Shown here piece after piece: positions 43,809 to 54,308 of a DNA stretch of 64,000 bases. The position numbers and the translations under genes are program-made. The first letter of the stretch is position 1, and every line of letters begins with the position of its first letter. The stretch comes from Enterovibrio gelatinilyticus (GTDB lineage Bacteria; Pseudomonadota; Gammaproteobacteria; Enterobacterales; Vibrionaceae). The notes under the pieces were generated by a model, which was not told the origin of the DNA, did no database searches, and worked only from the letters and a program-made list of their open reading frames with translations. The stretch is from assembly GCF_028683095.1 (NCBI RefSeq), contig NZ_JAJUBC010000013.1, positions 1-64,000 of the forward strand. Direction: 5' to 3'.

Positions 43809-44330
43809 TTATACGCGGTTTGCCGCGTACTCATTCAATTCTTCAACAGACACAGTGGTGATGAACTCTTCATTCAAGTAGAAATTCACCATTTCACCGT
43901 CTTTCTCGCCGCGCAGTACTTGAGTGGTACCGTCTGCGTAAGCAACTGACATTTCGATAGATTGATCGTTTACTTGCTTAACATCAGCAGAAGAGATTTT
44001 GATCGGTGCAGTTGTCAGATCTTTATCCAGCTTTTGGTTGATTCTGAAAATTGCATCAGCAGGCATGTCTGCAACTGCCGGCGACTTACCTGAAATTGGG
44101 TTAGTACCTGTCCAAAACTCAATAGAGTTGAAAATGAAAAGGTCAGCAGTCGCTGCAATACCGTAAACTGGGCTCATCAGCAAGTACAGACCCGCGCGAG
44201 CATAACGGTTGTCAACAGCAGTCAGGTTCATTTTCATAACCATACCTGAGGTTGCCATTTGGCCAATACAACCCGTTAAAGATGAAGCCAGCACAACAGC
44301 TGCAATAGCTTTAATAGCAATTTTTTTCAT
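43809..44330 (-). CDS. DUF3332 family lipoprotein
   Basis: This codes for 173 residues from ATG 44330. The signal segment KKIAIKAIAAVVLASSLTGC ends in a lipobox. The mature part (QMATSGMVMKMNLTAVDNRYARAGLYLLMSPVYGIAATADLFIFNSIEFWTGTNP in pieces) matches the DUF3332 pattern of Vibrio and relatives. Envelope protein of unknown function. A longer frame to 44444 is rejected. Confidence 0.85.
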   Translation of the reverse strand: MKKIAIKAIAAVVLASSLTGCIGQMATSGMVMKMNLTAVDNRYARAGLYLLMSPVYGIAATADLFIFNSIEFWTGTNPISGKSPAVADMPADAIFRINQKLDKDLTTAPIKISSADVKQVNDQSIEMSVAYADGTTQVLRGEKDGEMVNFYLNEEFITTVSVEELNEYAANRV

Positions 44331-44665
44331 TGTTTTACACACTATGAGTTCAAAAAGTTGGCGAAGTATACAGCGAATTTTCCATTTTAAAAGCGCAAGA
44401 AACATCCGTGAACGGCGAGCAAATAACAGGCAATTAACAGCCATTTGTCAGCGCAAAGTCAGCACAGTTAACATCTGGTTACAACCCAAAGAATGCGAAA
44501 CAGATCACTTGCATCAAAACCCAAAACCATTGAGCGGGTGAATGAGTGAGGCGGGATTCAATTGCTGTTTATTTGCACTAATAGCGTGATGTTCGGTGTT
44601 TGTGCTTGAGTCTATGTGCTATTTGTCCTTACAATCCCCCCTCGAAAAATTGACGGTCATTCCTA
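44331..44665. other. divergent promoter region, DUF3332 / DUF2986
   Basis: This 335-base stretch lies between divergent genes. I see no repeat, operator or RNA gene. Confidence 0.5.
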
Positions 44666-44875
44666 ATGAACAGAAAAAAGAAAATCATTCAAACGCTAAA
44701 GAAACGTGAGAAGAAGCAAAAGGCCAAATTGCACACTTCTAACAAGCCAAAATACGTTTCAAAAGCCGATCGTGAGAAGCTGGCATTAGAAGCACAAGCA
44801 GTGGAAGAAGCGCAAGCATCAACCTCAGATAACTCAGGTGCTGAAGAAAATACCAGCGCTCAAGAGAACGCATGA
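44666..44875 (+). CDS. DUF2986 family small basic protein
   Basis: This codes for 69 residues. The start MNRKKKIIQTLKKREKKQKAK and then KPKYVSKADREKL match the DUF2986 family of marine gammaproteobacteria. It has a very basic N-terminal half and an acidic C-terminal half (EEAQASTSDNSGAEEN), which suggests nucleic-acid or ribosome contact, but nothing is proven. Confidence 0.8.
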   Translation: MNRKKKIIQTLKKREKKQKAKLHTSNKPKYVSKADREKLALEAQAVEEAQASTSDNSGAEENTSAQENA

Positions 44876-45037
44876 TCTGACTTCCCCAGCAACGTGAAGA
44901 TGCTCGGGTACCAATGACTGCTGTGGAAAATTTCGAAGCAGTCATCACTTCCAGCTTGGTGTTGTACCTCCACAGTTACGTTCACCCTCTGTATTGCGCT
45001 ATGGTTACCTCACACTAGCAAGCAAGAGGAAGACGGA

Positions 45038-46846
45038 ATGTCAGCGCCAAGTTGGGATTTTTCATTTGTTTACCAAAGCCTTCAAGATCCAGAAATTAAT
45101 AACGACTTACTTCTCAGCAAGCAGAATTTAGATGCTCTCGCGCACTTATCTATCGACAATGTTGAAGACTGCCAGCGAGCATTAAGCCTTTACGACGACA
45201 TCCATATCCTCATTCAGTCCGTATCAAATTACGCCGCTTGTCAATCTGCTGTCGATGCAACAAACGAGGCAGCAAAAGCGTTGGTGATTAAAACCGATGT
45301 GATGCAATCCACACTGACACAAGCATTCAGCCCTTTCGAAAGTCAGCTTGCGGGCTGTGACCCTGTATTTTTTGACGCCGTCATGTCTGGCAATGATGAA
45401 ACTGGAAGCTACGATCGGCATGCATTTCGCTTTTCCCGTATGCGTCAACACCGCGTCTATCGCTTGTCTGTTCCTGAAGAACAACTGTTAGCTGCTACGC
45501 AAGTCGATGGGCGAAATGCATGGGGAAGACTCTACGACGCCATCACTGGTACAACCAAGGTGATGCTGACATTCCCCGATGGCAGCGAAGAAACCATGGG
45601 ATTATCTCAGGCAGCCAGCCTGTTATATGGTGGAGACACTTATCGCCGTGAACCTGCATGGCGTGCTATTCATCAAGCGATGGAAAAACAAGAAATCACG
45701 TTTGCTGCCATTCTCAACGCACTGGCAGGTGGACGTTTAGCTGAATATGAGAAACGCAGCCACACCAAACCGCTTCATTTCCTTTCGCCAGCGCTAGAAG
45801 AAAGTCGCATTGAGCAAAAAACGCTTGAAGCCATGATGGGCGTCACAGAGAAGCATAAGGCGCTATCCCGCCGAGCCGCTAAGAGCATGGCCAAAATGTT
45901 TGGTAACGATACCTTGGCTCCATGGGATGAAATGGCAGCAATGCCTTCTTTGGAAGCCAAAGTATCGACCAACTACACGTTTGAACAAGCTATCGTCATC
46001 ATTCGTCGTGCTTTCGACTCTGTTAACCCTGAAATGGCAGAGTTCGTGGATATGATGGTAGAGCAACGCTTGATCGATGCTGCGCCTCAGCCCAATAAAG
46101 TCATGGGTGCTTTCTGCACGAAAATCGCGAAAACACGTACCCCATTAGTGTTTATGAGTTACGGCGGCAGTATGTCTGACGTGCTGACGCTTGCACATGA
46201 ACTTGGTCATGCTTTCCATAATTGGGTGATGAAAGACATGCCAATGGTGGAAACGGATTACCCAATGACATTGGCAGAAACAGCGTCAATTTTCGCTGAG
46301 AACGTGGTGCGTGACGCGTTATTGGAAGAAGCCGAGAGTGACAGCGACAAGCTACTGATGCTTTGGGAAGAAGCCCAAACAGCCGTCGCGCTGATGCTTA
46401 ACATTCCGGTGCGCTTTGAATTCGAGCGAGCCTTTTATCAGCAGCGACTTGAAGGTGAACTCACGCCACGACAATTACGCAACCTAATGTCCGACACATG
46501 GAAGCAGTGGTATGGCGACGCTATGTCTGAGCCGAATGATTTGTTTTGGGCGAGTAAGCTTCATTTCAGCATCGCTGAAATCAGCTTTTATAACTACCCC
46601 TACTTGTTTGGGTATCTGTTCAGCACGGGTGTTTACGCACAGCGAAACAGTAAAGGCGAACGCTTTTATGAAGACTACAAATCGCTGCTCAAAGACACGG
46701 GCAGAATGAGCGCAGAAGAAGTCGCGCTTAAGCATCTCGGGGCCAACTTAGAACAACCGGATTTCTGGCAGCAAAGTATCTCAATCGCAGAAAAACGCAT
46801 TGAGGCGTTTGAAGCTTTGGTCGATAAAACGGTCGTTAAACGTTAA
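45038..46846 (+). CDS. pepF: M3 family oligoendopeptidase F
   Basis: This codes for 602 residues of the zinc-dependent M3 peptidase family, PepF branch. The zinc site is LAHELGHAFHNW at about residue 385, with the third ligand in MTLAETASIFAE. It cuts short peptides in the cytoplasm. No signal peptide is present. The length fits the family. GAGGAAG precedes the ATG. Confidence 0.9.
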   Translation: MSAPSWDFSFVYQSLQDPEINNDLLLSKQNLDALAHLSIDNVEDCQRALSLYDDIHILIQSVSNYAACQSAVDATNEAAKALVIKTDVMQSTLTQAFSPFESQLAGCDPVFFDAVMSGNDETGSYDRHAFRFSRMRQHRVYRLSVPEEQLLAATQVDGRNAWGRLYDAITGTTKVMLTFPDGSEETMGLSQAASLLYGGDTYRREPAWRAIHQAMEKQEITFAAILNALAGGRLAEYEKRSHTKPLHFLSPALEESRIEQKTLEAMMGVTEKHKALSRRAAKSMAKMFGNDTLAPWDEMAAMPSLEAKVSTNYTFEQAIVIIRRAFDSVNPEMAEFVDMMVEQRLIDAAPQPNKVMGAFCTKIAKTRTPLVFMSYGGSMSDVLTLAHELGHAFHNWVMKDMPMVETDYPMTLAETASIFAENVVRDALLEEAESDSDKLLMLWEEAQTAVALMLNIPVRFEFERAFYQQRLEGELTPRQLRNLMSDTWKQWYGDAMSEPNDLFWASKLHFSIAEISFYNYPYLFGYLFSTGVYAQRNSKGERFYEDYKSLLKDTGRMSAEEVALKHLGANLEQPDFWQQSISIAEKRIEAFEALVDKTVVKR

Positions 46847-46848
46847 TT

Positions 46849-46906
46849 TTTCCCCCTTTTCAAAAACTGGCTTTTCAATTTTGTTTTTGGGAGGGGGTAA
46901 ATAACG
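46849..46906 (+). terminator. long imperfect hairpin after pepF
   Basis: TTCCCCCTTTTCAAAAAC pairs imperfectly with GTTTTTGGGAGGGGGTAA across a short loop, straight after the pepF stop. Confidence 0.6.
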
Positions 46907-46936
46907 TACTTATATAGGCCCGTTCAGTACATATAG

Positions 46937-47011
46937 TTAATCAACATGAGGGTGGTTGGATTTCAGCGGAAAATCCAGTGAAGCCTTACTCATGTTATCT
47001 TTTTTGATTAC
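46937..47011 (+). ncRNA. structured intergenic element upstream of the M48 peptidase gene
   Basis: The outer arms TTAATCAACATGAG and CTCATGTTATCTTTTTTGATTA pair, and inside them TGGATTT-TCAGCGG-AAATCCA forms a second stem. A T run lies in the right arm. The form fits an attenuator, a small RNA or a small insertion element end. I recognise no known family. The remaining bases to 47240 hold only AAAGGAC before the start. Confidence 0.4.
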
Positions 47012-47240
47012 GATAACTACGCTGGGGAATGGGTCCTAAAGTAGAACGTCAGAAAAATTCAAAAAATAGTCCTCCCTCGGGTTTACACACACATTTGTGC
47101 ATATTGATTTATATGTTATTGCAAGTGATATCGTGTCGGTTCACACAAATTAATTTACCTCATCTAAATGCTTTGTCTGAGCATTTATTAATCACATATA
47201 GTCCTGCGAAATTATTATTAAAGGACTAGGTCATTAACCA

Positions 47241-48044
47241 ATGAATATTTCAGAAATTCGACACCCCAAAGAAGCACTTTACCGGACGATATGTTTGATC
47301 GTGGGATCACTCATTTGGTTAGCCCTTCTACTTGGAACTTATTTCTTCATTCTAATTTTTCTCATTCCGATTGCAATTTCATTGTGGATTGCAGAAAAAT
47401 TTTTCCAAGTCAGTGTTTATGGAAATGCTGTAAACGTAAACAGCAAACAATATCCAGCTATAGACACAATTGCTAAGGAATTTACTGCTTCTCTTGACCT
47501 AAAAAAACAACCTGAAATATTTGTTGTTAACTCCCAAGGTATGACAAATGCGTTAGCCATTAAGTTTCTATCGGGGAAATACGTTCTACTGTACAGTGAT
47601 TTGGTCGACTTATTGTGGCAAAAAGATAACAAAGAAGACCAATTGCGATTTGTCATCGCACATGAACTCGCACATCACGCTGCTGGACACATGAATTTCT
47701 GGACCAATCTAATCATGAAACCAGCAAAGTTAATACCATTCCTTGGTGCAGCCTATAATCGCTCTTGCGAGCTAACGTCCGATCGTATTGCTGCCGAACT
47801 GGTCAAAAATCAAAAAGCGAGTATTGATGCACTCATTGCTTTAGCATCAGGTAGTGCAAGTTTGTTTGATTTAACAGATAAAGTGGCCTTCATCGAACAA
47901 GAGAATCGCGTTCCTTCAGGCTTTGGTTTTATTCAAGAGGTTGGCTCAAGTCACCCGAGAATGACAAAACGCGTCATGGCAGTGAATGAGTACGGCCACT
48001 CCAAACCCGCCGCAGTGCGCAACCCAAACGTTCAGGCTGCGTAA
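47241..48044 (+). CDS. M48 family metallopeptidase
   Basis: This codes for 267 residues. Two close N-terminal membrane helices (about 18-55) are followed by a zinc peptidase domain with VIAHELAHHAAGH (about residue 140) and the third ligand in CELTSDRIAAELV. The layout is like HtpX or other M48B proteins, so it likely cleaves membrane or misfolded proteins at the inner membrane with its active site in the cytoplasm. Confidence 0.85.
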   Translation: MNISEIRHPKEALYRTICLIVGSLIWLALLLGTYFFILIFLIPIAISLWIAEKFFQVSVYGNAVNVNSKQYPAIDTIAKEFTASLDLKKQPEIFVVNSQGMTNALAIKFLSGKYVLLYSDLVDLLWQKDNKEDQLRFVIAHELAHHAAGHMNFWTNLIMKPAKLIPFLGAAYNRSCELTSDRIAAELVKNQKASIDALIALASGSASLFDLTDKVAFIEQENRVPSGFGFIQEVGSSHPRMTKRVMAVNEYGHSKPAAVRNPNVQAA

Positions 48045-48077
48045 CTGACTTTGTTGACCCAACTACAAACGCAAACA

Positions 48078-48110
48078 AAAACACCCGCCTTAGCGGGTGT
48101 TTTTTTATCT
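48078..48110. terminator. terminator between the M48 gene and ybiT
   Basis: AAACACCCGC-CTTA-GCGGGTGTTTTTTT is a strong stem with T run. The small inverted repeat AATACCAATC-GG-ATCGGTATT follows (48113-48132), another element common between Vibrionaceae genes. Confidence 0.85.
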
Positions 48111-48139
48111 AATACCAATCGGATCGGTATTAAGCTCGA

Positions 48140-49732
48140 CTAGTGATCAACACCGCGAGACTTAAGGAATTCAGCGTAGGTGCCTTTGAAGTCAGTGATT
48201 TTGTTATCTCTGATTTCAATGATGCGAGTCGCTAACGAATCAACAAAAATACGGTCATGCGAAGCGAAGAACAAGGTGCCTTTGAACTGCTCTAAGGCTG
48301 TGTTCAATGCTTCGATCGATTCCATGTCCATGTGGTTGGTTGGTTCATCAAGTAACAACATGTTTGGCTTGTGCATCATTAGCTTACCAAGCAACATACG
48401 GCCTTGCTCACCACCAGACAGAACCTTCACAGACTTTTTGATATCATCTTGTGAGAACAGCATGCGACCAAGGAAGCCACGGACAACTTGCTCGTCTTCA
48501 CCTTCCTGACGCCACTGACCCATCCAATCCATCAGTTTCAAATCTTCTTCGAAATCCGATGCGTGATCCTGTGCATAGTAGCCAAGATTGGTATTTTCTG
48601 ACCATTTGTAAAAACCGGTACGCGGCTCTAGCACACCAGCAAGGGTGTTGAGCAGCGTCGTTTTACCCACGCCGTTTTCACCGATGATCGCGATACGCTC
48701 GCCCACTTCAAAAATACCAGAGAAATTCGAGAACAAGTCATGGTCAAAACCTTGGCTCAAGTTTTCAACTTCAAGCGCGTTACGGAACAGCTCTTTTGAT
48801 TGCTCAAAACGAATAAACGGCGTTTGACGGCTAGACGCTTTCACTTCATCAAGCTTGATCTTATCAATCTGCTTCGCACGAGATGTCGCCTGCTTTGCTT
48901 TTGAGGCGTTAGCAGAAAAACGAGCAACGAAGGTTTGCAATTCAGCAATCTGTGCTTTCTTCTTCGCGTTGTCAGTCAACAAACGGTCACGGGCTTGAGA
49001 GGCCGCTGTCATGTACTCATCGTAGTTACCTGGATATACGCGCAATTCACCGTAATCCAAATCCGCCATGTGTGTACACACTGAGTTTAGGAAGTGACGG
49101 TCGTGCGAGATAATGATCATGGTGCAGTTACGTTCATTCAACGTATCTTCCAACCAACGGATAGTGTCGATATCCAAGTTGTTCGTTGGTTCATCAAGCA
49201 GCATGATATCTGGATCAGCAAAAAGCACCTGAGCCAGAAGAACACGTAATTTCCAACCTGGAGCAACGCTGCTCATCAGGCCGTAATGCTGCTCCAATGG
49301 AATACCCACAGCAAGAAGCAGTTCACCTGCTTTTGACTCTGCCATGTAGCCATCCATTTCAGCAAACTCCACTTCCAGATCAGCAACACGCATACCATCG
49401 TCTTCGCTCATATCTGGGAGCGCATAAATGCGGTCACGTTCTTGTTTCACGTTCCACAGCTCTTTGTGGCCCATGATAACGGTATCAATTACCGAATATT
49501 CTTCGTATGCGAACTGGTTCTGGTTTAGCTTGGCAACACGTTCATTAGGATCAACGCTCACGTTACCGCCGCTTGGCTCCAGCTCACCGCTCAGGATTTT
49601 CATGAAGGTTGATTTTCCGCAACCATTTGCACCGATAAGGCCGTAACGATTGCCATCGCCAAACTTAACCGAAATGTTTTCGAAAAGGGGCTTGGCGCCA
49701 AATTGCTGGGTGATATTCGCTGTACTAATCAA
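48140..49732 (-). CDS. ybiT: ABC-F family ATPase YbiT
   Basis: This codes for 530 residues with two ATP-binding cassettes and no membrane part, of the ABC-F group of ribosome-associated ATPases. Walker A motifs are GANGCGKST (domain 1) and GENGVGKTT (domain 2), with signatures in the first half altered and [17 protein letters not shown] in the second. The linker ([25 protein letters not shown]) is the P-site tRNA interaction motif. Start and size match E. coli YbiT, thought to help translation of difficult sequences. Confidence 0.92.
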   Translation of the reverse strand: MISTANITQQFGAKPLFENISVKFGDGNRYGLIGANGCGKSTFMKILSGELEPSGGNVSVDPNERVAKLNQNQFAYEEYSVIDTVIMGHKELWNVKQERDRIYALPDMSEDDGMRVADLEVEFAEMDGYMAESKAGELLLAVGIPLEQHYGLMSSVAPGWKLRVLLAQVLFADPDIMLLDEPTNNLDIDTIRWLEDTLNERNCTMIIISHDRHFLNSVCTHMADLDYGELRVYPGNYDEYMTAASQARDRLLTDNAKKKAQIAELQTFVARFSANASKAKQATSRAKQIDKIKLDEVKASSRQTPFIRFEQSKELFRNALEVENLSQGFDHDLFSNFSGIFEVGERIAIIGENGVGKTTLLNTLAGVLEPRTGFYKWSENTNLGYYAQDHASDFEEDLKLMDWMGQWRQEGEDEQVVRGFLGRMLFSQDDIKKSVKVLSGGEQGRMLLGKLMMHKPNMLLLDEPTNHMDMESIEALNTALEQFKGTLFFASHDRIFVDSLATRIIEIRDNKITDFKGTYAEFLKSRGVDH

Positions 49733-50001
49733 AGTGATTACAATCCTGAGCTATGAATACAAAACGCCGCAAGAGTACAGAGATTGCTCCATTACTTCAA
49801 GCAAACAGCGAATTGAGTCACAGACTTGTCATAAAAAATCGGCTACTGAGAAAGCGAATGATGACTCAGAACAATCATTGTCATTAACACTACCAGTCAT
49901 TGCCCTAAAAAATGCTAACTGTTCACACATCTCAAAACTTGCTATTTGTTTGACTTAACAGCTGAAAATGTAACTACACTTACAAGCTAATCGGCTCACT
50001 T

Positions 50002-51870
50002 ATGAGTCAGACGATCACTAAATATGACAAAAAAGCAGATGAGAACGCTATGAGCAAACGCTTTCTATTTACGGTCACAGCCCTAATCGCTCGATGTTTC
50101 AATATTCAATTTGCAAGTATCGTGATGATTTTTCTGCTTTCAGCAAGCGCCGTTTCTCTTTCATCATCGCCCGTCTCAGCAGAAACAAGTGCCAAGAAAA
50201 TACTGTTCATCAATTCATTCCATCGAGGATATGGATGGAGTGACGAGGTCGAAAATGGTTTGAGAGAAACGCTCTCCGCTTCTGGCCAGCCAATCGAGCT
50301 TTCTGTCGTATACCTTGATACGCTTCGCCACGATGCCGTCCCGATTAAAGACAAACTTGCCGATATTCTTGCGTTGAAGAATGTTAACGAAGCGATTGAT
50401 CTCGTTATCACTTCAGACAAGCCCGCTATTGAATTTGCATTGACGCATCAAAACACTTTGTTTCCACGACAACCTATTATCTATACCGCACTTACCGACT
50501 CTTCAACCGAGACAATGGATAATGCCCCACGTATCACTGGTATTTCGGAATTTACCGATTACCTCAATGCCATTGACGTCGCCCTAACGCTTCACCCAGA
50601 CGCTGATAGCATCGCGTTTATTGGCTCTGAGCGCGAGGGGCACAACCAACATATGGTTGATGTCATTAAGGATAATGTTCTCCCTACACTTTCAACGAAA
50701 ATAAACACTGAAATCTATCTCGATAAACCCCTGGATGAACTTGATGAATCACTAAGCCACCTATCAGCCAACACAATCATCTTCGCACTAAGTAATACTA
50801 TTCCCAAAATGGACGGTAGCCTATACAGCCCAGCAGAAACTGCACGCCTGCTAGCTTCTGTAACACCATTACCTGTTTATACTTTTTGGCACTCCCACAT
50901 AGGTCATGGTCCCGTAGGAGGACAAATCGTAACAGGTTTCAGTCAAGGTAAAGCGGCAGCACAGCTCGCCTTACAAGTGCTTAATCAAGACATTGATGCG
51001 CCCTTGCCTGCCGATCAGGTTGCACCTGCATCACTGTTTTTTGATTTGGAAGCGGTTGAAAAGCATCAAATTGACTCAACGATGCTGCCAGAAGGTTCTC
51101 GGTTCATAAACTACCAAGCCCCCATTTGGCAAGAATATAAAACGGAAGCGCTAACTACCCTTGTCATCGTGTTTGGGCTCAGTTCGATGGTACTTGCCTT
51201 TGTATTACTCGCAAGACGCCAAACAGAAACCATACATCAGATGAGCGATGAAAACGTCGAACTTAATCAGGCGTTAGACCTAAACCAAGAAGCACTTGAT
51301 GACGTTACCCATCAGTTAGAAGAAGTCAATATCGTAGATGAGCTAACCGGATTGGGAAATACTCGTCATTTCAATGATATGTTGGACAAAGAGTTACGCC
51401 GAGCCAGTCGCTACAAAACGCCCTTGAGCTTATTGCTCATTTCTGTTGACCAATTTGATGCGTACGTAAATACGCAAGGGCAAGAAGATGCAGACAAGCA
51501 ATTGATGGCCATTAGTCAAATTATCAAAGACACTTGCCAGCGCTCCTCTGATGTTCTTGCTTTCCTTCACAACGCAAAGTTTGCGATCATTTTGCCACAT
51601 ACAACACGAGACAACTCTCAGGTCGTGTGCCAAAAACTTCATAGTGGACTGAAACACAAAACCCTTCCATTTATGCTTTCCCAAACGGGGGCTTTAACTC
51701 TGAGTATTGGCTTATCTTCACTCGAAAGTACCGAAGATCGAATTAATCCTCAACATATGTTCAATACCAGTGAAATGATGCGCCTTGATGCAGAACGAAA
51801 AGGCGGAAACGGCACTCAATCTGAAGTTATTTCTCTACACTCTTCGTCAAGCACATCGAATGGAACATGA
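50002..51870 (+). CDS. periplasmic binding-domain sensor with a degenerate GGDEF domain
   Basis: This codes for 622 residues. It has a signal/anchor helix (about 35-55), a periplasmic ABC-type binding domain (about 60-370, ILFINSFHRGYGWSDEVENG, VVYLDTLRHDA, YTFWHSHIGHGPVGG), a membrane helix (about 385-405), a coiled coil and a GGDEF-like domain starting VDELTGLGNTRHF. The signature position reads LHNAKF, so cyclase activity is unlikely. Such ABC-sub-bind plus GGDEF proteins sense small molecules. The start may be 50002 or 50050. Confidence 0.85.
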   Translation: MSQTITKYDKKADENAMSKRFLFTVTALIARCFNIQFASIVMIFLLSASAVSLSSSPVSAETSAKKILFINSFHRGYGWSDEVENGLRETLSASGQPIELSVVYLDTLRHDAVPIKDKLADILALKNVNEAIDLVITSDKPAIEFALTHQNTLFPRQPIIYTALTDSSTETMDNAPRITGISEFTDYLNAIDVALTLHPDADSIAFIGSEREGHNQHMVDVIKDNVLPTLSTKINTEIYLDKPLDELDESLSHLSANTIIFALSNTIPKMDGSLYSPAETARLLASVTPLPVYTFWHSHIGHGPVGGQIVTGFSQGKAAAQLALQVLNQDIDAPLPADQVAPASLFFDLEAVEKHQIDSTMLPEGSRFINYQAPIWQEYKTEALTTLVIVFGLSSMVLAFVLLARRQTETIHQMSDENVELNQALDLNQEALDDVTHQLEEVNIVDELTGLGNTRHFNDMLDKELRRASRYKTPLSLLLISVDQFDAYVNTQGQEDADKQLMAISQIIKDTCQRSSDVLAFLHNAKFAIILPHTTRDNSQVVCQKLHSGLKHKTLPFMLSQTGALTLSIGLSSLESTEDRINPQHMFNTSEMMRLDAERKGGNGTQSEVISLHSSSSTSNGT

Positions 51871-51908
51871 GTATCCTCGCCGTTTACTCCAGTTTAAAAC
51901 CACTTATC

Positions 51909-51923
51909 GCGTCATAATGACGC
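51909..51923. promoter_or_regulatory. palindrome downstream of the GGDEF gene
   Basis: GCGTCATAATGACGC is a perfect 15-base palindrome in the 363-base stretch before the LytS-like gene. It could be an operator; nothing more supports that. Confidence 0.3.
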
Positions 51924-52044
51924 TTATCTCATCATACTGACGACTAACACAGTTTTAGTTAACGTGCTTGTGTTGGTTGTTTTTCCAAACTGTTTTCCCA
52001 AACATGACGGAAAAGCCACTGTGCATCCGAAATACCTTATCGAA

Positions 52045-52079
52045 AGGCGCGCATATTTTTTGCTGCGCCTATTTTTTAT
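52045..52079 (+). terminator. terminator in the stretch before the LytS-like gene
   Basis: AGGCGC-GCATATTTTTTGCT-GCGCCT followed by ATTTTTTAT. It would end transcription from the GGDEF gene at 50002. Confidence 0.7.
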
Positions 52080-52233
52080 GAATGTTTCAACATGCATCCA
52101 TTTTCGGTTCCGAATGATTGAAACCAAATAATTTTAGTTTCCGCGACACTTATCACTCTTATTCATCTATATAGATGTTTCGAATTGCCTTGATAAAAAT
52201 TAACATCGTCTATGACTCAAGAGGCACCGACAA

Positions 52234-53259
52234 ATGGACAATAATCCAACATACAAAGTTATCAATTTATCTAATATTTCATACACCGTTGTTCTATGCT
52301 TTATTGTTGCTTTTCTCACCCAATTTCTATTTGCAGGTTCATACCTTTACCATGTCGCTATTTCCTTCGGATATTGCTTAACCTTTACCCTATCCAACAA
52401 TTTCATTGCTAAAACTTACCCTAATCGACCTCATTGGAAAAATGTCATTGTCGCCACTTTAGTCGGTATGCCCTTTGGTGGTGCAAACATGTTGTTTTGG
52501 ATGAACTACTACAAGGGATTATCAGAAACAGATAGTATTCTCCCTGCTCTTGCTATCACCACAGCCATTGCTTTTTGTATTGCTTATTTTTTTATTACGC
52601 AAGCGCGAGCGACCACAGCAGAGTCACAATTGAAGGACATTAAGCTACAACAAGCTGAGCAAGAAAAAGCACTGATCAATAGTCAATTAAGAAGCCTACA
52701 GGGGCAAATGGAGCCACATTTCTTGTTTAACACCTTGGCGAACATCCAAGTATTGATTGATAGCGATTCTCACAAAGCAAAAATGTTACTCGAAAAAATC
52801 ACAGATCTGCTTCGTGCAAGTCTTAAGCAGCACCGCAAAGATACCATTTCTCTAACAGATGAATTACGTCTGTTAGATAGCTACTTATCAATCCAACAAA
52901 TACGACTTTCCGATCGAATGGGTTATACGATTTCACTTGATGATTCCATTTCGCCACAAACGCTTATCCCCCCCTTTTTGATTCAACCCGCAGTTGAAAA
53001 TGCCGTTGTCCACGGAATAGAGCCTTCGATAAAAGGGGGACACGTTCAACTTAACATCTCAAAAGAGGGCAATAGGATAACGGTTGAAGTGACGGATAAT
53101 GGCATTGGTTTCAATGACGCATCAAAAGGTCACGGGCTCAGCATGAAAAATGTGCGACAGCGCCTTTCTGCCCTTTATGGTGAAGGCGGAAAGTTAGAAC
53201 TTATTCCTCATAGCAGAGGTGGATTCACGACAAGGATCTCTATTCAATGCGAGCAGTGA
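52234..53259 (+). CDS. LytS/YehU-type sensor histidine kinase
   Basis: This codes for 341 residues. Four N-terminal membrane helices (about 15-130) are followed by a coiled coil and a His_kinase domain of the LytS type with the phospho-acceptor in GQMEPHFLFNTLANIQ. The ATPase domain has IQPAVENAVVHG and VEVTDNGIGFN, then GLSMKNVRQRL. It overlaps the regulator gene by 13 bases, so the two are made together. Confidence 0.88.
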   Translation: MDNNPTYKVINLSNISYTVVLCFIVAFLTQFLFAGSYLYHVAISFGYCLTFTLSNNFIAKTYPNRPHWKNVIVATLVGMPFGGANMLFWMNYYKGLSETDSILPALAITTAIAFCIAYFFITQARATTAESQLKDIKLQQAEQEKALINSQLRSLQGQMEPHFLFNTLANIQVLIDSDSHKAKMLLEKITDLLRASLKQHRKDTISLTDELRLLDSYLSIQQIRLSDRMGYTISLDDSISPQTLIPPFLIQPAVENAVVHGIEPSIKGGHVQLNISKEGNRITVEVTDNGIGFNDASKGHGLSMKNVRQRLSALYGEGGKLELIPHSRGGFTTRISIQCEQ

Positions 53260-53996
53260 TTGCTGATGACGAACCGTTACTACGACACCATTTGAGCAAG
53301 CTACTGGGTGAACTAAGCTCATCTATTGAAGTAGTTGCAAGTGCTAAAGATGGGATAGAAGCCGTTGAAAAAATCAAAGCGCTCAAACCTGATATCGTGT
53401 TTTTAGACATTCGAATGCCAGGGCTAAATGGCCTAGAGGTCGCCACCATCATTAACGAACTAGATGTGTTGCCTCGTATTATTTTCGTTACAGCCTACGA
53501 CCACTACGCGATTGAGGCCTTCGAGCAGGGCGCTGTCGACTACCTCGTTAAGCCCATTGACGAATCTCGACTGCTAAAAACATGTGAGCGACTTGAATGC
53601 CAGCAAGAACAATCGTTAAATCGTGAAGAGTTGATCAACATACTGTCGCAAACTCAAGTTAAAAAAGAAGCGCCGCTTACGTGGCTAAAAGCAGCGAAAG
53701 GTGAGGATATCCATCTCATCCATGTAGACGATGTCGAGTATTTTAAAGCAGAAGACAAATACGTCACTGTAGTGACACAGAGCAGTGAATACATTATTCG
53801 AACGCCGCTGAAAAACCTCTCGAGAAATTTATGTAGTGACACTTTTTGGCAGATACACCGCTCAATTATCGTCAAAGTCTCATCGATTCACCGCGTATCT
53901 CGAGACATAACGGGAAAAATGGTCGTCGAACTCAATGACAGTGCTCATAAATTGCCCGTAAGCCGAAATGCAAACGCGCTATTCAAACAAATGTAA
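53247..53996 (+). CDS. LytTR-family response regulator
   Basis: This codes for 249 residues. The receiver has IADDEPLLRHHL, the phospho-aspartate in VFLDIRMPGLNG and the lysine in DYLVKPI. The C-terminal LytTR DNA-binding domain has WLKAAKGEDIHLIHVDDVEYF and FWQIHRSIIV. It works with the kinase at 52234. Its target may be the gene at 54309, but no binding site was identified. Confidence 0.9.
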   Translation: MRAVIADDEPLLRHHLSKLLGELSSSIEVVASAKDGIEAVEKIKALKPDIVFLDIRMPGLNGLEVATIINELDVLPRIIFVTAYDHYAIEAFEQGAVDYLVKPIDESRLLKTCERLECQQEQSLNREELINILSQTQVKKEAPLTWLKAAKGEDIHLIHVDDVEYFKAEDKYVTVVTQSSEYIIRTPLKNLSRNLCSDTFWQIHRSIIVKVSSIHRVSRDITGKMVVELNDSAHKLPVSRNANALFKQM

Positions 53997-54308
53997 CACA
54001 ACAGAATTATCCTTAATTTCATTCCTTTCCAGCAATCTAAATCAGCAGAATAAAAAAAGACATTCAATCGTTCACTTTGGGTAGCTTGGGTATCAGGTAG
54101 CGCTGTAGTTTTATCAATTCGTTTCATTAATTCTTTCCGCCCAGCTCATTACAAACGCAAATGTTTGCCATTCATCGTCAGGATTCACCGTTTGTCGCAC
54201 CGCACTTTTCATTGTCATTAATCAGGATAGAGTGACCCTAATAACCAAGTATGTTGAAACCACTTGGTACTCATCAAAAACCAGCGGTACATGAATGGAG
54301 TCAAGGAT
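53997..54308. other. intergenic stretch with a hairpin repeat fragment
   Basis: It holds GGTAGCTTGGGTATC at 54080-54094, half of the Vibrionaceae hairpin repeat. The GGAG start signal for the next gene lies at 54297-54300. Nothing else is seen. Confidence 0.5.
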
